64,000 nt of DNA from an uncultured Prevotellaceae bacterium (GTDB taxonomy: Bacteria > Bacteroidota > Bacteroidia > Bacteroidales > Muribaculaceae): the NCBI GenBank assembly GCA_900317835.1, contig ONIL01000002.1, positions 1 to 64,000 on the forward strand, written 5' to 3'. Shown piece after piece: positions 17,707-26,753 of this stretch. A model generated the notes under the pieces. The model was not told the DNA's origin, made no database searches, and saw only the letters and a program-made list of their open reading frames with translations. Made by a program: the position numbers and the translations under genes. Every line of letters starts with the position of its first letter. Within the stretch, counting starts at the first letter, position 1.

Positions 17707-18773
17707 AGGTTGGCTATCATCTGGTTGATTAATGTGAGAGCATCGCGGCAGTCCATCATGATGTAGGCATTGGCATTGGGATAGGTCGCGTTCTCAAAGA
17801 ATGAGGCAAAGTGGGCGATGGCCTCTTGACGGCCGTTGCTCAACATCCAGTGGATGTAGCGGATGAGGTTGTTGTTTATTCTCTCGCTTTCGTCCTTGCT
17901 CACGCCCAATTCCAGCACCTGGTAGATACCCTCGTTGATGATGGCGATCTGGGGCATGGTGTAGGTGGCGAGGTCCTGCTGGCAGGAAGTGAAGTCCTGA
18001 AGCACCTCGCGTGCCGTGAGCATACGCGACTGGTTGAGCGACTGAATGAACATCGATGCCGAGCGGGCGCCGATAACGCCCGTTATCATCTTGGCCAGGC
18101 GGTTCATGTCGGTGATGTGGCCGGTTGCCTTGAGCAGCCCCGATACGCGTACCCACGCACGGCGGTCGGGTGTCTTGTCGAACGTGCCCTTGTTGATGTC
18201 CACGTTCTTTTCCAGCTCGTCAGGATGTTCCTCAATAAAGGTGATGACACGCGGGTCAATGTCGTGCTGCTTAGCCCAAAAGAGCCACTCGCCCACAGTG
18301 GGTGAGAAGAAGTAGACATTGAAACGTGATACAAGGGCTGGATCGAGATCTGTCAGCTGGTACTCCTCGCCGTCGTTGACCGCAGCGATCACGCGGCTGC
18401 CAGGGGGCAGCGAGCGGCCTGCCAGTTTGCGGTTGAGCGACAGGTCCATGACCGACTGCAGGATTTCGGGCCTGGCACGGTTCATCTCGTCAAGGAAGAG
18501 CACCACGGGCTTGTCGTCCATGGGGAACCAATAGGGTGGCATGAATTCGGTTCTGCCGGTTGCCTCGTCCTTGTTGGGGAGGCCGATGAGGTCGCCCGGA
18601 TCGCTCATCTGTCCCAGGAACAGGGCGATGACGGGAATGCCCTGGTCCTCAAAGTGGCGGGTAATGATTTCGCTCTTGCCGATGCCGTGTTTTCCCACGA
18701 GCAGGATGTTCTGTGTCGATGGCGTGGTCTCGAGAATGGTCTTGAGGTCGCCAGTGTTGATGGTGATGGCCAT
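17703..18773 (-). CDS. MoxR-type AAA+ ATPase
   Basis: A 356-residue protein with Walker A GKHGIGKS, Walker B VVLFLDEMNRA, the sensor-type segment VIAAVNDGEEYQ, and LVSRFNVYFF, all typical of MoxR/RavA-like ATPases. Located between an unknown gene (22 nt upstream) and its VWA partner (4-nt overlap downstream). Probably hexameric and cytoplasmic, using ATP to remodel proteins presented by the VWA protein. No membrane segment. Confidence 0.88.
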   Translation of the reverse strand: MAITINTGDLKTILETTPSTQNILLVGKHGIGKSEIITRHFEDQGIPVIALFLGQMSDPGDLIGLPNKDEATGRTEFMPPYWFPMDDKPVVLFLDEMNRARPEILQSVMDLSLNRKLAGRSLPPGSRVIAAVNDGEEYQLTDLDPALVSRFNVYFFSPTVGEWLFWAKQHDIDPRVITFIEEHPDELEKNVDINKGTFDKTPDRRAWVRVSGLLKATGHITDMNRLAKMITGVIGARSASMFIQSLNQSRMLTAREVLQDFTSCQQDLATYTMPQIAIINEGIYQVLELGVSKDESERINNNLIRYIHWMLSNGRQEAIAHFASFFENATYPNANAYIMMDCRDALTLINQMIANL

Positions 18774-18794
18774 ATCTTGTTTTGAATTTAATGA

Positions 18795-19952
18795 TTAGCG
18801 TTTGGTTTCCTTTTTCGGGGCGGTTATCCATTCGACTTTCTTCCGGGGGCCTGTCAAGCGGTAAGGGAACAGCTTGGCCAGCTCTGTCAGTCGAGGGATG
18901 TAGGCCAGGTCGTGGTCTAGTCGTGCTTGGATGTCTCCGCCTTGATTCAAGTCGATGATCATGGATCGCCCCTTATTGAGGCGGATATGCAATTCGCGCC
19001 GCCCTTCTTCCTCGTCCTCAATGAGGTGATATTGATGTTTCTTGCCCTTGAAATAATTGTCCACAAGTTGTTGGAGGGCGGTTTTTGGCGCCTCGGTGGA
19101 CTTGTTGTCTTCACCGCTGTCAAAGATGCGTTTCAGCCAACTCTTGAAGCCTTTGGGCTGGGGCAAATCCTCGTTAGAGTCATTCTGGGGTTGAGGAGCC
19201 TGCTGCCAGTCGTCGCGTGCCTCGCCGCGCACGGTGAAACGGCCGTCGCGAGCCATGTAGGCAAACTCTACCATGTAGGGTTTGATCAGGTCAAGATGAT
19301 TGATGAAATTGTCGTGGGGGATGGGCATGTCGAGCGTTTTGTAGGCGTTCATCCTTACCAGCAGACGGGCCTTGTGCCCGTCGGCATGACGTTTGTCAAA
19401 GTAGTAGGTGATGCCCGTGCCGTCGAAGAAACGCTCCAGGTAGGCGTCCATGTTGTTCATGGCCATGTTGCGCATTTTCACGCCCTTGCTGTCGGCCTTG
19501 TAAGCGGCAGCGATCTGGTCTTTCCAATCGGCGGCATGGTCGAGGAATATCTGTGAGGATTCCACCAGGCGGCCGCGGTCGATGACCTCCATGGGAGCGC
19601 CGCTCCATTGCTGGTGATAGTGCATCTCCTCATAATCGATGCGGGAGTGGACATTGTTGCCTTGGACAGCATGACATAATGTCAGTCCGCAGGGCGCCTT
19701 CACGTTTAGTCCCACGCCATAATTACCCATATCCACCAGCTGCACCATCTCGTCGGTGACAATGCCATTGACGAGTTCTTGCCTGGCGGCCTCAAATTCT
19801 TGCAACATCCTTGCGCTGAGGCGTGGCCCAGTCGCTTGATGCCCATTGGCACCAGGCCTGTCACCAAAGGCTGGCTTCAGCACATGGTCAATCTCGCCGG
19901 CCACTCGTTGTGACTCGGTCCCTTCAACGTCGGTATAGGTGTAGATAAACAT
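18795..19952 (-). CDS. Unknown protein encoded with MoxR and VWA genes
   Basis: A 385-residue protein that I do not recognise. It is soluble, with no signal peptide or membrane segment. A Gln/Asn/Pro-rich acidic linker (~260-310: QQAPQPQNDSNEDLPQPKG) separates an N-terminal ~250-residue part from a C-terminal basic ~75-residue part. Visible short patterns include HYHQQWSG and YYFDKRHADGHKARLLVRMNAYK; neither identifies a family. It is the first gene of a unit with the AAA ATPase (22 nt downstream) and the VWA protein, so it may be the client, substrate receptor or effector of that pair. Confidence 0.75.
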   Translation of the reverse strand: MFIYTYTDVEGTESQRVAGEIDHVLKPAFGDRPGANGHQATGPRLSARMLQEFEAARQELVNGIVTDEMVQLVDMGNYGVGLNVKAPCGLTLCHAVQGNNVHSRIDYEEMHYHQQWSGAPMEVIDRGRLVESSQIFLDHAADWKDQIAAAYKADSKGVKMRNMAMNNMDAYLERFFDGTGITYYFDKRHADGHKARLLVRMNAYKTLDMPIPHDNFINHLDLIKPYMVEFAYMARDGRFTVRGEARDDWQQAPQPQNDSNEDLPQPKGFKSWLKRIFDSGEDNKSTEAPKTALQQLVDNYFKGKKHQYHLIEDEEEGRRELHIRLNKGRSMIIDLNQGGDIQARLDHDLAYIPRLTELAKLFPYRLTGPRKKVEWITAPKKETKR

Positions 19953-20022
19953 CAGCCATTAACCAAGCAAGAACTGTGCCTAAGCAACCACAGGTGGCAC
20001 ATTGTCGCACCGATGATATGCA

Positions 20023-20057
20023 ACAAAGGCGCATCAAACTTTAGGATGCGCCTTTGT
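20023..20057 (-). terminator. Hairpin after the C10 peptidase gene
   Basis: Perfect 13-bp inverted repeat (20023-20035 and 20045-20057; ACAAAGGCGCATC arm) just after the stop at 20079. The following T-content is weak. Confidence 0.6.
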
Positions 20058-20078
20058 GTAAGATAGTTTGTGGGCTGA

Positions 20079-23000
20079 TTACCAGGTGCCGCTCAGCACA
20101 TAGTCGATGAGTTTAGTGGCATCTGCAATGTTGACTGAGTTAAGGTTGTCACAGTTTGCAGCATCCAGGTCAACGCCAGTAGCGTCGCCACTGAGCAGGT
20201 AATCGATGAGCATGGTGACATCGGCGATATTGACCATACCATCCATGTTGACATCGCCACGCAGGCTGCTGGATCCTTCCTCAGCATTCTCATCGAGAAC
20301 GATTTGCAGGCGTGTCGCATCGCTGGCAATCACGTTGTCAGCATAAACCTCAAACGCATTGACGTTGCCGTTAGCAGCCTTGACGAAGTGGCTGCCTGCT
20401 TCGTTCAGGAAGAAGGCGCTCTCAATGGCCTGCTGGGCATAAGTGCCGACAATCATGTGGTAGGTGCCGCTGGTAATGGCACTGGGACTGGGCTTGATAG
20501 TCACGTCATTGCCCGTGAAGACGAATGTCTTGTCACTCATGTCGGTGCCGTTGGCGCCATCATAGGGAGCCACGAAGTAGGGCACGTTGGCTTCTATCGT
20601 GTTGCCCACATACTCAGCGAGCAAGTTGGCATCGTCGCTGGTGTCCTCCTCTTGGTTGAAGTTGCAGATCCACAGTCCTTTAGCGTCATCCTTGCTGTGC
20701 ATCCAGTCAATGGAGGTGCCATCGGCAGTTACTGCGGTTGCTGCAAAGGGCAACACCATGGTGCTCCAGCCACCTTGCTGGCCAGCGTGGCGACCCGTGG
20801 TGAAAGTGCGCTCATAGCTGATGTTGGCTGCTGTGAAGCGATAAGGAGCATAGAAGTCGTAGCCGTGCTTGAGCACAATATCGCGTTGAGCCACATTGTT
20901 CTGGATGACGTTCTTGGTCTCAAGGCCTGCGGGGATATCCTTCTCACCGTTGCCAATATAGAACAGCGTGTTGGGATTCTCGTTGGGAATAATCGAGGTG
21001 AGGTCGAGGCCCTCGAGGCTGACGGCTGCGGCATTGTCGGGAACACGGATGCCATCATAGGGCTTGTAGCCCACGCGGTTGCCGTTGCCGTCCCACACGA
21101 CTATACCTCGGTTGATGGTATAGAACTTGGAGCCGCCGGGAGGCACGAGGTTGGTGGTCTCTTCATTCTCATTGCGACCGAAGATGTTGAGCGCATAGAC
21201 TGAACCGAAGGCCAGGTTGTCAAACTCGAAGTAGAACGTCTGGGTCTCGCCAGCGGGAATGACCACATTGCGGCTCAGGTAGGTCACCATGGTGCCGTGA
21301 TAGTCCTCGTCAACGATGAACAGAGGCGCCAGGATGTAGCGGTTGTACTCGCCCTCGGTGTTGTTGTTGGTCACATCGACCTTGAACTTGATGTGGCTGT
21401 CATAGATGTTCATGTCCTCGTCGGCGTTGAGGGCATTGATGTCTACACTCAGGTTCATGGGATAGGTCACACTGCCGGCGATGTTTACCGAGCCTGTGCC
21501 AGGAATGGCAGAATTCCATGACGAGGTGTCATAGATGGACAGCTTGGCGCTCTTGGTGCCTGCATTCTTGGGGGTGAAGTTAAAGGTAATCACCTTGGTG
21601 CCGCCGGCAGGAATCTCGGCCTCAACGACGGTAGTGAACTCGCTGTACTCGTCAAACTGCTCATTGTCCACATACAGGTAGAGCTTGCCGCTGAAGCGGT
21701 CGGCGCTGTTGTTCTTGACGGTCACATGGCATTGCTCGGCCAAGCCCACCTTCTCTCCGCCGGTGAACTCAAAATTCATGGATTGGAGGTCAACAATGGG
21801 ATGGTTGGTCATGGTGACCCAATCGCCATTGATTGCAGCCTCGACATAGAAGCGGTCACTCTCAATCATGGGTTGCCATTCGTTAGTGCCGGGGAGGCTG
21901 CACACGGGCTTGATCTTGTAGGAGCCGTTAGGCAGATCTTTGCCGAAGGGGTAGGTCGTGGAACTCTGGGTATCGGGCCAACTGTCGGTGATGGACAGAT
22001 AACCAGATGCGTAATAGGTCTGGGCAATGATCTCGATGAAGTTGTCGTTGCTGTCATAGAGGGCGATACCGCGCAGGTACTTGGTGCCATCGTCGATATG
22101 GTCCTCACCGGTGACCTTGATGTAACGGCGCTTATTGAGCTTGAAGTAGCCGTCATCGCTGCGTTCAAATGAGCTCGTTCCTGTATAATACATATTGAAT
22201 ACAGTGAGGCGATGATCCACCTCGGTGGGTGTGCCGCTGTAACCGGGCAGGATGCCGATAACAGCGGTTTGGTCGATATTATAGCCCTCGAGACTGGTGG
22301 TGGAACCAATGCCGCCGGCATAGGGGTTGAGCACCGACAACACGAAGTAACCGTCACCGAGTCCACCCCAGCCCCAGTTGATGTGGAACAGGTCGCCGTA
22401 AGCATAGCCGTCGCACACAAACGAGTGGCCACCGCCAGAGCCTGCACGGCCGTTGTAGATCAGGGGACGACCCTCAACCAGCTCGTTGTAGATCATGTCT
22501 TCCCAATCGGCCTGCTCATAATCGCTGCGGTAAACGAGCTTAGCGTCATAGTTGAAGTACTCGTTGAGCGCTGTGGGAATATATGGGTCGCTGGTACTCG
22601 AGGCATTCAAGCCATACTGCATCTGTGCGGCACAACCGGCATAGAGCATGAGCCAGGCAACAGCGTCTTTCTCGGCCTGAGTCTCGGCACCGGTGTAGTT
22701 GTCGCGCATGTTGTCCCAGTCAAAGAAGATGGGATCAAGTGGGTCGGTGTCAAATGCGCCATATTCCTCATGCCAGTAATAGGTTACTAAATAAGAAGGA
22801 ATGATCTGAGTGCAGCGCAACGGGGACTTGTAATAGTTCAAAATCTGAGCCATAGATACCGCAACACAGCCCGTGTAGGCGAGTTCGCCCACGGTGTCGC
22901 CGTTCTCGTCAATATCCATGAACTCAGGGCACTGTTCCCAATAGGGGGCACCCTGATCCCAGTGGCTGGTGATCATGGGCGAGATGCTGTTGCGGGTGGG

Positions 23001-23408
23001 CCGTGGAGCATTAAAATTCCCGTTGGTAATGCCCAGTGCATCCAGGGAGGCAATCTGTTGGGCATAGTTGTCAAGCCATGACTTCATGTTGGCGGGAACA
23101 TTGTTGGGATCGAAGGTGCCGCTATCGGTGTAACCCAAGATCTGGGTCGTGCGGTCGTCACCCGAGACAATGACATAGCCCTGATTGTTAGAGGTATTAA
23201 AGATGTAGAATTCAGGCTGTGAGGCGGCAGCCTGTCCATTGGCCAGCATTTTGGGTGTTCGGTTGGCGGGAGTGCCGTTCAGGGTAGTGCCAATGCGATG
23301 CTGCTGCATGAATTGAGTAGCCGTTTGCAGGGCCTTTTCGGGTGTCACTGGTGCTGCAATCGCCACCGCGGCGAGCAGTACAGACATAATGAAGGTGATT
23401 TTTCTCAT
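20079..23408 (-). CDS. Secreted C10-family (streptopain-like) cysteine peptidase with dockerin repeats
   Basis: A 1109-residue precursor. A signal peptide (~1-18) is followed by a Spi/propeptide-like inhibitor segment (FYIFNTSNNQGYVIVSGDDR, then MKSWLDNYAQQI). The catalytic domain follows: Cys181 in YTGCVAVSMAQI and His328 in GGGHSFVCDGY, followed by FHINWGWGG, the hallmark of C10 peptidases. Several beta-sandwich domains (CARDB-like, e.g. CHVTVKNNSADRFSGKLYLYV) fill ~530-1040. Two dockerin-type repeats (GDVNMDGMVNIADV and ANCDNLNSVNIADA) end the protein at SGTW. It is likely activated outside the cell and degrades proteins there. It has its own promoter and is not clustered with other peptidases. 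Confidence 0.88.
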   Translation of the reverse strand: MRKITFIMSVLLAAVAIAAPVTPEKALQTATQFMQQHRIGTTLNGTPANRTPKMLANGQAAASQPEFYIFNTSNNQGYVIVSGDDRTTQILGYTDSGTFDPNNVPANMKSWLDNYAQQIASLDALGITNGNFNAPRPTRNSISPMITSHWDQGAPYWEQCPEFMDIDENGDTVGELAYTGCVAVSMAQILNYYKSPLRCTQIIPSYLVTYYWHEEYGAFDTDPLDPIFFDWDNMRDNYTGAETQAEKDAVAWLMLYAGCAAQMQYGLNASSTSDPYIPTALNEYFNYDAKLVYRSDYEQADWEDMIYNELVEGRPLIYNGRAGSGGGHSFVCDGYAYGDLFHINWGWGGLGDGYFVLSVLNPYAGGIGSTTSLEGYNIDQTAVIGILPGYSGTPTEVDHRLTVFNMYYTGTSSFERSDDGYFKLNKRRYIKVTGEDHIDDGTKYLRGIALYDSNDNFIEIIAQTYYASGYLSITDSWPDTQSSTTYPFGKDLPNGSYKIKPVCSLPGTNEWQPMIESDRFYVEAAINGDWVTMTNHPIVDLQSMNFEFTGGEKVGLAEQCHVTVKNNSADRFSGKLYLYVDNEQFDEYSEFTTVVEAEIPAGGTKVITFNFTPKNAGTKSAKLSIYDTSSWNSAIPGTGSVNIAGSVTYPMNLSVDINALNADEDMNIYDSHIKFKVDVTNNNTEGEYNRYILAPLFIVDEDYHGTMVTYLSRNVVIPAGETQTFYFEFDNLAFGSVYALNIFGRNENEETTNLVPPGGSKFYTINRGIVVWDGNGNRVGYKPYDGIRVPDNAAAVSLEGLDLTSIIPNENPNTLFYIGNGEKDIPAGLETKNVIQNNVAQRDIVLKHGYDFYAPYRFTAANISYERTFTTGRHAGQQGGWSTMVLPFAATAVTADGTSIDWMHSKDDAKGLWICNFNQEEDTSDDANLLAEYVGNTIEANVPYFVAPYDGANGTDMSDKTFVFTGNDVTIKPSPSAITSGTYHMIVGTYAQQAIESAFFLNEAGSHFVKAANGNVNAFEVYADNVIASDATRLQIVLDENAEEGSSSLRGDVNMDGMVNIADVTMLIDYLLSGDATGVDLDAANCDNLNSVNIADATKLIDYVLSGTW

Positions 23409-23499
23409 CTGTAAAAATTTAGTGTTAATAGTGTTGATAGTAGTATCGTTGGTTAATTAAAAAAGCCTTCTTGACGGTAGTGTGGTGTCAAAAAGTATG

Positions 23500-23531
23500 C
23501 AAAAATATGATTTTTTTAGAAAATATGCAAG
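23500..23531 (-). promoter_or_regulatory. Promoter of the C10 peptidase gene
   Basis: CTTG (23531-23528), 20 bp, TATTTTTG (23507-23500) on the minus strand, ~90 nt upstream of the start. Confidence 0.55.
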
Positions 23532-23638
23532 ATTTGGCTTGAAATTTTTGCTCCAAGCCTAAGAAATTCGTGTTTTGTTAACAAATTGTGCTGAAAAAAC
23601 GAGGAAGTGCCAGTATCTATGTTTCCTGGTAGCCGTTT

Positions 23639-24553
23639 TCAGTTGGATTGCTCGTTGGCGGTGCTTTCTTTCTTGTTGTGGATGCGCACTTTCAATTCAT
23701 CAAATCCAAATCCGTAAACACCGTTCACGTTGCTCTGGGTAATAATGGCCTCGCGGTCGATCTCCTTGATGATGCGGAAGATGTTGACGCTCTCGTGCTT
23801 GCGGCACATGACCATGACAATCTTGACGGCATCCTTGGTGTACCAGCCAGTGCCTTCAAGGATGGTGCAGCCACGATGGGCAACACTGATGATGGTGTCG
23901 GCGATTTGTTCCCATTTCTTGCTGATGATGAGGAACTGCACACTCTGGCGCGTGTTGTTGATGACACGGTCGGCAGCTACCGAGTAGATAACCATGTAGA
24001 TGAGACCGTACACGATCTTGTCGATCGAGTGGAACAACAGATAGGAGGAACAGATAATCAACACGTCACAGTACATCATCGTGCGGCCAAATGAGATGGT
24101 GCTGTGCTTGGCCACCATCGCTGCGATGATATCGGTGCCGCCAGTGCTGCCGCCATGAGTGAATACCACACCCAAGCCCAAGCCGCATAGCACGGCACCC
24201 AGGATGACGTTCATGAACGTCTGCTGCTGAACGATGGGGGTAGGGAACATGGGCTCTAGCACGCCGATGAACAGTGTGGCAATTGACGCGCCGATGATGG
24301 TGCGTAGCACAAACTGCTTACCCACGCTGCGGAAGGCGATGCACAGCAAGATGATGTTGATGGCATAGTAGGTCAATGCCACGTTCCAGCCTAGCCAGAA
24401 GTGGATGAGTGACGACAGACCTGTCACGCTGCCAATCACAATCTTCTCGGGCAGGATAAAGGCGGTGAAACCGAAAGCGTAGGTGAACAGGCCCAGCGTG
24501 ATCATCACGTAGTCTTGAGCCAGATTAATGTATTTTCTTGTGGATTCTGTCAT
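23639..24553 (-). CDS. YitT-family membrane protein
   Basis: A 304-residue protein with about five to six hydrophobic segments in the first ~200 residues (VMITLGLFTYAFGFTAFIL; NVILGAVLCGLGLGVVFTHG; the conserved GGSTGGTDIIAA motif). A cytoplasmic DUF2179-type C-terminal domain follows (GCTILEGTGWYTKDAVKIV, then REAIITQSNVNGVYGFGF). The order DUF161-DUF2179 defines the YitT family, widespread inner-membrane proteins of unsettled transport or regulatory role. Single-gene unit with a putative promoter at 24576-24583. Confidence 0.88.
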   Translation of the reverse strand: MTESTRKYINLAQDYVMITLGLFTYAFGFTAFILPEKIVIGSVTGLSSLIHFWLGWNVALTYYAINIILLCIAFRSVGKQFVLRTIIGASIATLFIGVLEPMFPTPIVQQQTFMNVILGAVLCGLGLGVVFTHGGSTGGTDIIAAMVAKHSTISFGRTMMYCDVLIICSSYLLFHSIDKIVYGLIYMVIYSVAADRVINNTRQSVQFLIISKKWEQIADTIISVAHRGCTILEGTGWYTKDAVKIVMVMCRKHESVNIFRIIKEIDREAIITQSNVNGVYGFGFDELKVRIHNKKESTANEQSN

Positions 24554-24575
24554 AAAGCGTTCCTGTTTTGAACTG

Positions 24576-24583
24576 CAAAATTA
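24576..24583 (-). promoter_or_regulatory. Putative -7 box of the YitT gene
   Basis: TAATTTTG on the minus strand, 23 nt upstream of the start codon; -33 element not clear. Confidence 0.4.
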
Positions 24584-24647
24584 CTGAAAAATTTAGGATT
24601 AGGTTTTAAAAAAACTGATTATTGAGATGTAGCTAAGAAAAAAATTG

Positions 24648-24655
24648 TACCTTTA
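24648..24655 (+). promoter_or_regulatory. Putative -7 box of the holin-like gene
   Basis: TACCTTTA, one base off the TAnnTTTG consensus, ~60 nt upstream of the ATG at 24717. Confidence 0.35.
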
Positions 24656-24716
24656 GCGTGCCGATAGGTTCACGTCGGCTGTGGTGCGTGATTACACATT
24701 ATATTATATAGACACT

Positions 24717-25055
24717 ATGATTACAAGATTAATTGTTTCGGCTTTGGCGGTACTGATCACCGCCTACACGCTCGATGGTGTAAGCGTCGATCCTTGGTGG
24801 TGGGCTGTGATTATCGCTATTGTGCTGGGGTTTATCAATGCCTGCATTCGCCCGCTGGTCAAGTTGTTTGCGCTACCTATTAATATCATGACCCTAGGGC
24901 TGTTCACCTTTGTCATCAATGCGTTGATGGTCGAATTGTGCTCGTGGGTTGTCAGGCCCCACTTCGAGGTGCAGAATTTCTGGTGGGCAGTGGCTTTCAG
25001 CATCGTGTTGACGCTGGTTAGCTGGATGCTGCATCTGTTTTTCCCGAAGAAGTAA
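24717..25055 (+). CDS. Phage-holin-like family small membrane protein
   Basis: A 112-residue protein with four predicted transmembrane helices (LIVSALAVLITAYTLDGVSV, WWWAVIIAIVLGFINACI, IMTLGLFTFVINALMVELCS, WAVAFSIVLTLVSWMLHLFF). The layout, with conserved N-x-x-I-R-P-L-V and P-I-N-I-M-T-L-G motifs, fits the phage_holin_4_2 family of chromosomal proteins. Despite the name these are ordinary bacterial membrane proteins of unknown function. The ATG at 24717 is chosen because the upstream extension is poor in hydrophobic residues and the next codons start the first helix directly. Confidence 0.82.
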   Translation: MITRLIVSALAVLITAYTLDGVSVDPWWWAVIIAIVLGFINACIRPLVKLFALPINIMTLGLFTFVINALMVELCSWVVRPHFEVQNFWWAVAFSIVLTLVSWMLHLFFPKK

Positions 25056-25067
25056 GTCTGTTACAGA

Positions 25068-25697
25068 TCACTCTCCCTCAAACTTGATGGCGTTGCGGTT
25101 GGTGCTCTCGATGCGGCGGTTGCGCCAGCAGCGGCGGCACAGCGAGACGTACTTGTCGTCACCGCCAATTTCGACCTGATTGCCGTCGGTGACGATGTTG
25201 CCCTGCCCGTCGATGCGGGCATTGATGATGGTCTTGCGACCGCACGAGCAGGTGGACTTGATCTCATCGATGGTATCGGCAAGCTCAAACAGGCGCCGTG
25301 AGCCCTCAAACATGTGGGACTGGAAGTCGGTCCTCAGACCATAGCACACCACATTCACGCCGTAGTCATCGACAATGCGCGCCAGCTGGTCAATCTGTTG
25401 GGCGCTCAGGAACTGAGCCTCGTCGATTAGGATCCAGTCCTTGACGACAAGAGTCTTGTCGAACATCTCCTTGAGCATCGTGTAGAGGTCGCTCTCGGGG
25501 TATATCCATGAGCACTTGCGCTCGATGCCGATGCGTGAGCGAATCACATTGTCATTCTCGCGGTCGTCGATGATGGGCTTCATGCACAAGTATTGCATGC
25601 CGCGCTCCTCAAAGTTGTAGGCCTGGGTGAGCAACATGGCGGTCTTGGCCGACCCCATTGTGCCATATCTGAAGTATAATTTTCCTATTCCGTTCAT
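25068..25697 (-). CDS. tdk: Thymidine kinase (type II)
   Basis: A 209-residue enzyme that phosphorylates thymidine to dTMP in pyrimidine salvage. P-loop GTMGSAKTAM near residue 12, the DEAQF motif in DWILIDEAQFLS, and a C-terminal zinc lasso with CSCG and CRRC pairs, as expected for homotetrameric type II thymidine kinases. It converges on the holin-like gene, with 12 nt between stops. Confidence 0.95.
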   Translation of the reverse strand: MNGIGKLYFRYGTMGSAKTAMLLTQAYNFEERGMQYLCMKPIIDDRENDNVIRSRIGIERKCSWIYPESDLYTMLKEMFDKTLVVKDWILIDEAQFLSAQQIDQLARIVDDYGVNVVCYGLRTDFQSHMFEGSRRLFELADTIDEIKSTCSCGRKTIINARIDGQGNIVTDGNQVEIGGDDKYVSLCRRCWRNRRIESTNRNAIKFEGE

Positions 25698-25754
25698 AAG
25701 GCGTTCTTTTTCAGGTTTTTGTCTTTTGTTCGCCGTTGGCGACTAGACCGACAA

Positions 25755-25762
25755 CAAAGTTA
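25755..25762 (-). promoter_or_regulatory. Putative -7 box of tdk
   Basis: TAACTTTG on the minus strand, ~58 nt upstream of the tdk start; the -33 element is not clear. Confidence 0.5.
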
Positions 25763-25804
25763 CTCTTTTCCCGTCACACCGCCACACGTTTTTCTCAAAA
25801 AAAG

Positions 25805-25842
25805 TTATTAACACGTTGCGGGATTCCACAACGTGTTAATAA
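25805..25842 (-). terminator. Terminator downstream of the nif3/zinc-ribbon genes
   Basis: Perfect 14-bp inverted repeat (25805-25818 and 25829-25842) with 10-nt loop, followed on the minus strand by CTTTTTTT. It is ~130 nt beyond the zinc-ribbon gene stop, leaving a structured 3' region in between. Confidence 0.85.
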
Positions 25843-25971
25843 AAACGCAATGGCAACTTGCCACATGGGGCTCGCTGCCATTGCGGTGTCTTGTAGCGGG
25901 TGGTTCTCGATGTCTAAGGCGTGATGTGGCCTCTGAGTCCGGTCCGCTAGTGCTCTAGGGCGACACTAGAG

Positions 25972-26742
25972 TTATTTGTTCTTGGCCTCCTCAGGAGCTA
26001 TGCCTACCAGTTCGGGGTCGATGAGGATGCGTCCGCAGTACTCACAGACGATGACCTTCTTGTGCATCTTGATCTCCATCTGGCGCTGAGCGGGAATGCG
26101 GTTGAAGCAGCCACCGCAGGCATTGCGCTGAACCACGACGATGCCCAGGCCGTTGCGGGTGTTCTTGCGGATGCGCTTGAACGCGGTCAACAGGCGTTCC
26201 TCAATCTTGTTCTCCTGCTTTTTCGCCTTCTCGCGCAGGGTCTCTTCCTTCTGCTTGTTCTCCGAGACGATTTCGTTCAGCTCGCTCTTCTTCTCTTCGA
26301 GGGCGTGCTCGCGGTCGGTGCACAATTCCTTGGCCTTTTCGATTTCGGCATGGAGAGCCTCGGTGCGGCGGCTGGCCTCATTCATCTTCTTCTCGGCCAG
26401 CTCGATGTTCAAGGTCTGGTATTCAATCTCCTTGGTCAGGTAGTCATACTCACGGTTGTTGCGAACGTTGTCCTGGTCGGCGGTGTACTTGTCGATGAGT
26501 TCTTCGGACTTGGCCTTGATCTCGCGGTTGCGAGCCAGCTCATCCTGCTGGATGGCTACCTCGTCCTCAAACTTGTTCATGCGCGTGTGCAGGCCGGCAA
26601 TTTCGTCCTCGAGGTCTTGCACTTCCTGGGGGAGTTCGCCTCTCAGTGTCTTGATTGCGTCAATCTCTGAAAGTTTCTGCTGCAAATCATACAGGGCCTT
26701 GAGTTTTTCTTCAACGGTGAGTTCTTTCTTCTGTGTTGCCAT
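25972..26742 (-). CDS. Coiled-coil protein with C4-type zinc ribbon
   Basis: A 256-residue protein. Residues ~5-200 are a long charged coiled coil (heptads rich in E, K, L). The C-terminal ~50 residues are a zinc ribbon with CGGCFNR and, ~25 residues on, CEYCGR. This matches the DUF164/zf-RING_7 family, which is regularly encoded next to Nif3-like genes, as here (11-nt gap). Cytoplasmic; proposed roles include nucleic-acid binding, but its function is not established. A promoter box inside the end of the upstream gene could drive it separately. Confidence 0.9.
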   Translation of the reverse strand: MATQKKELTVEEKLKALYDLQQKLSEIDAIKTLRGELPQEVQDLEDEIAGLHTRMNKFEDEVAIQQDELARNREIKAKSEELIDKYTADQDNVRNNREYDYLTKEIEYQTLNIELAEKKMNEASRRTEALHAEIEKAKELCTDREHALEEKKSELNEIVSENKQKEETLREKAKKQENKIEERLLTAFKRIRKNTRNGLGIVVVQRNACGGCFNRIPAQRQMEIKMHKKVIVCEYCGRILIDPELVGIAPEEAKNK

Positions 26743-26753
26743 AACCTTTTGGT

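Noticed and set aside
24717..25055. Prophage remnant because of the holin-like gene
   Set aside because: The family is common on bacterial chromosomes and no other phage gene is nearby.
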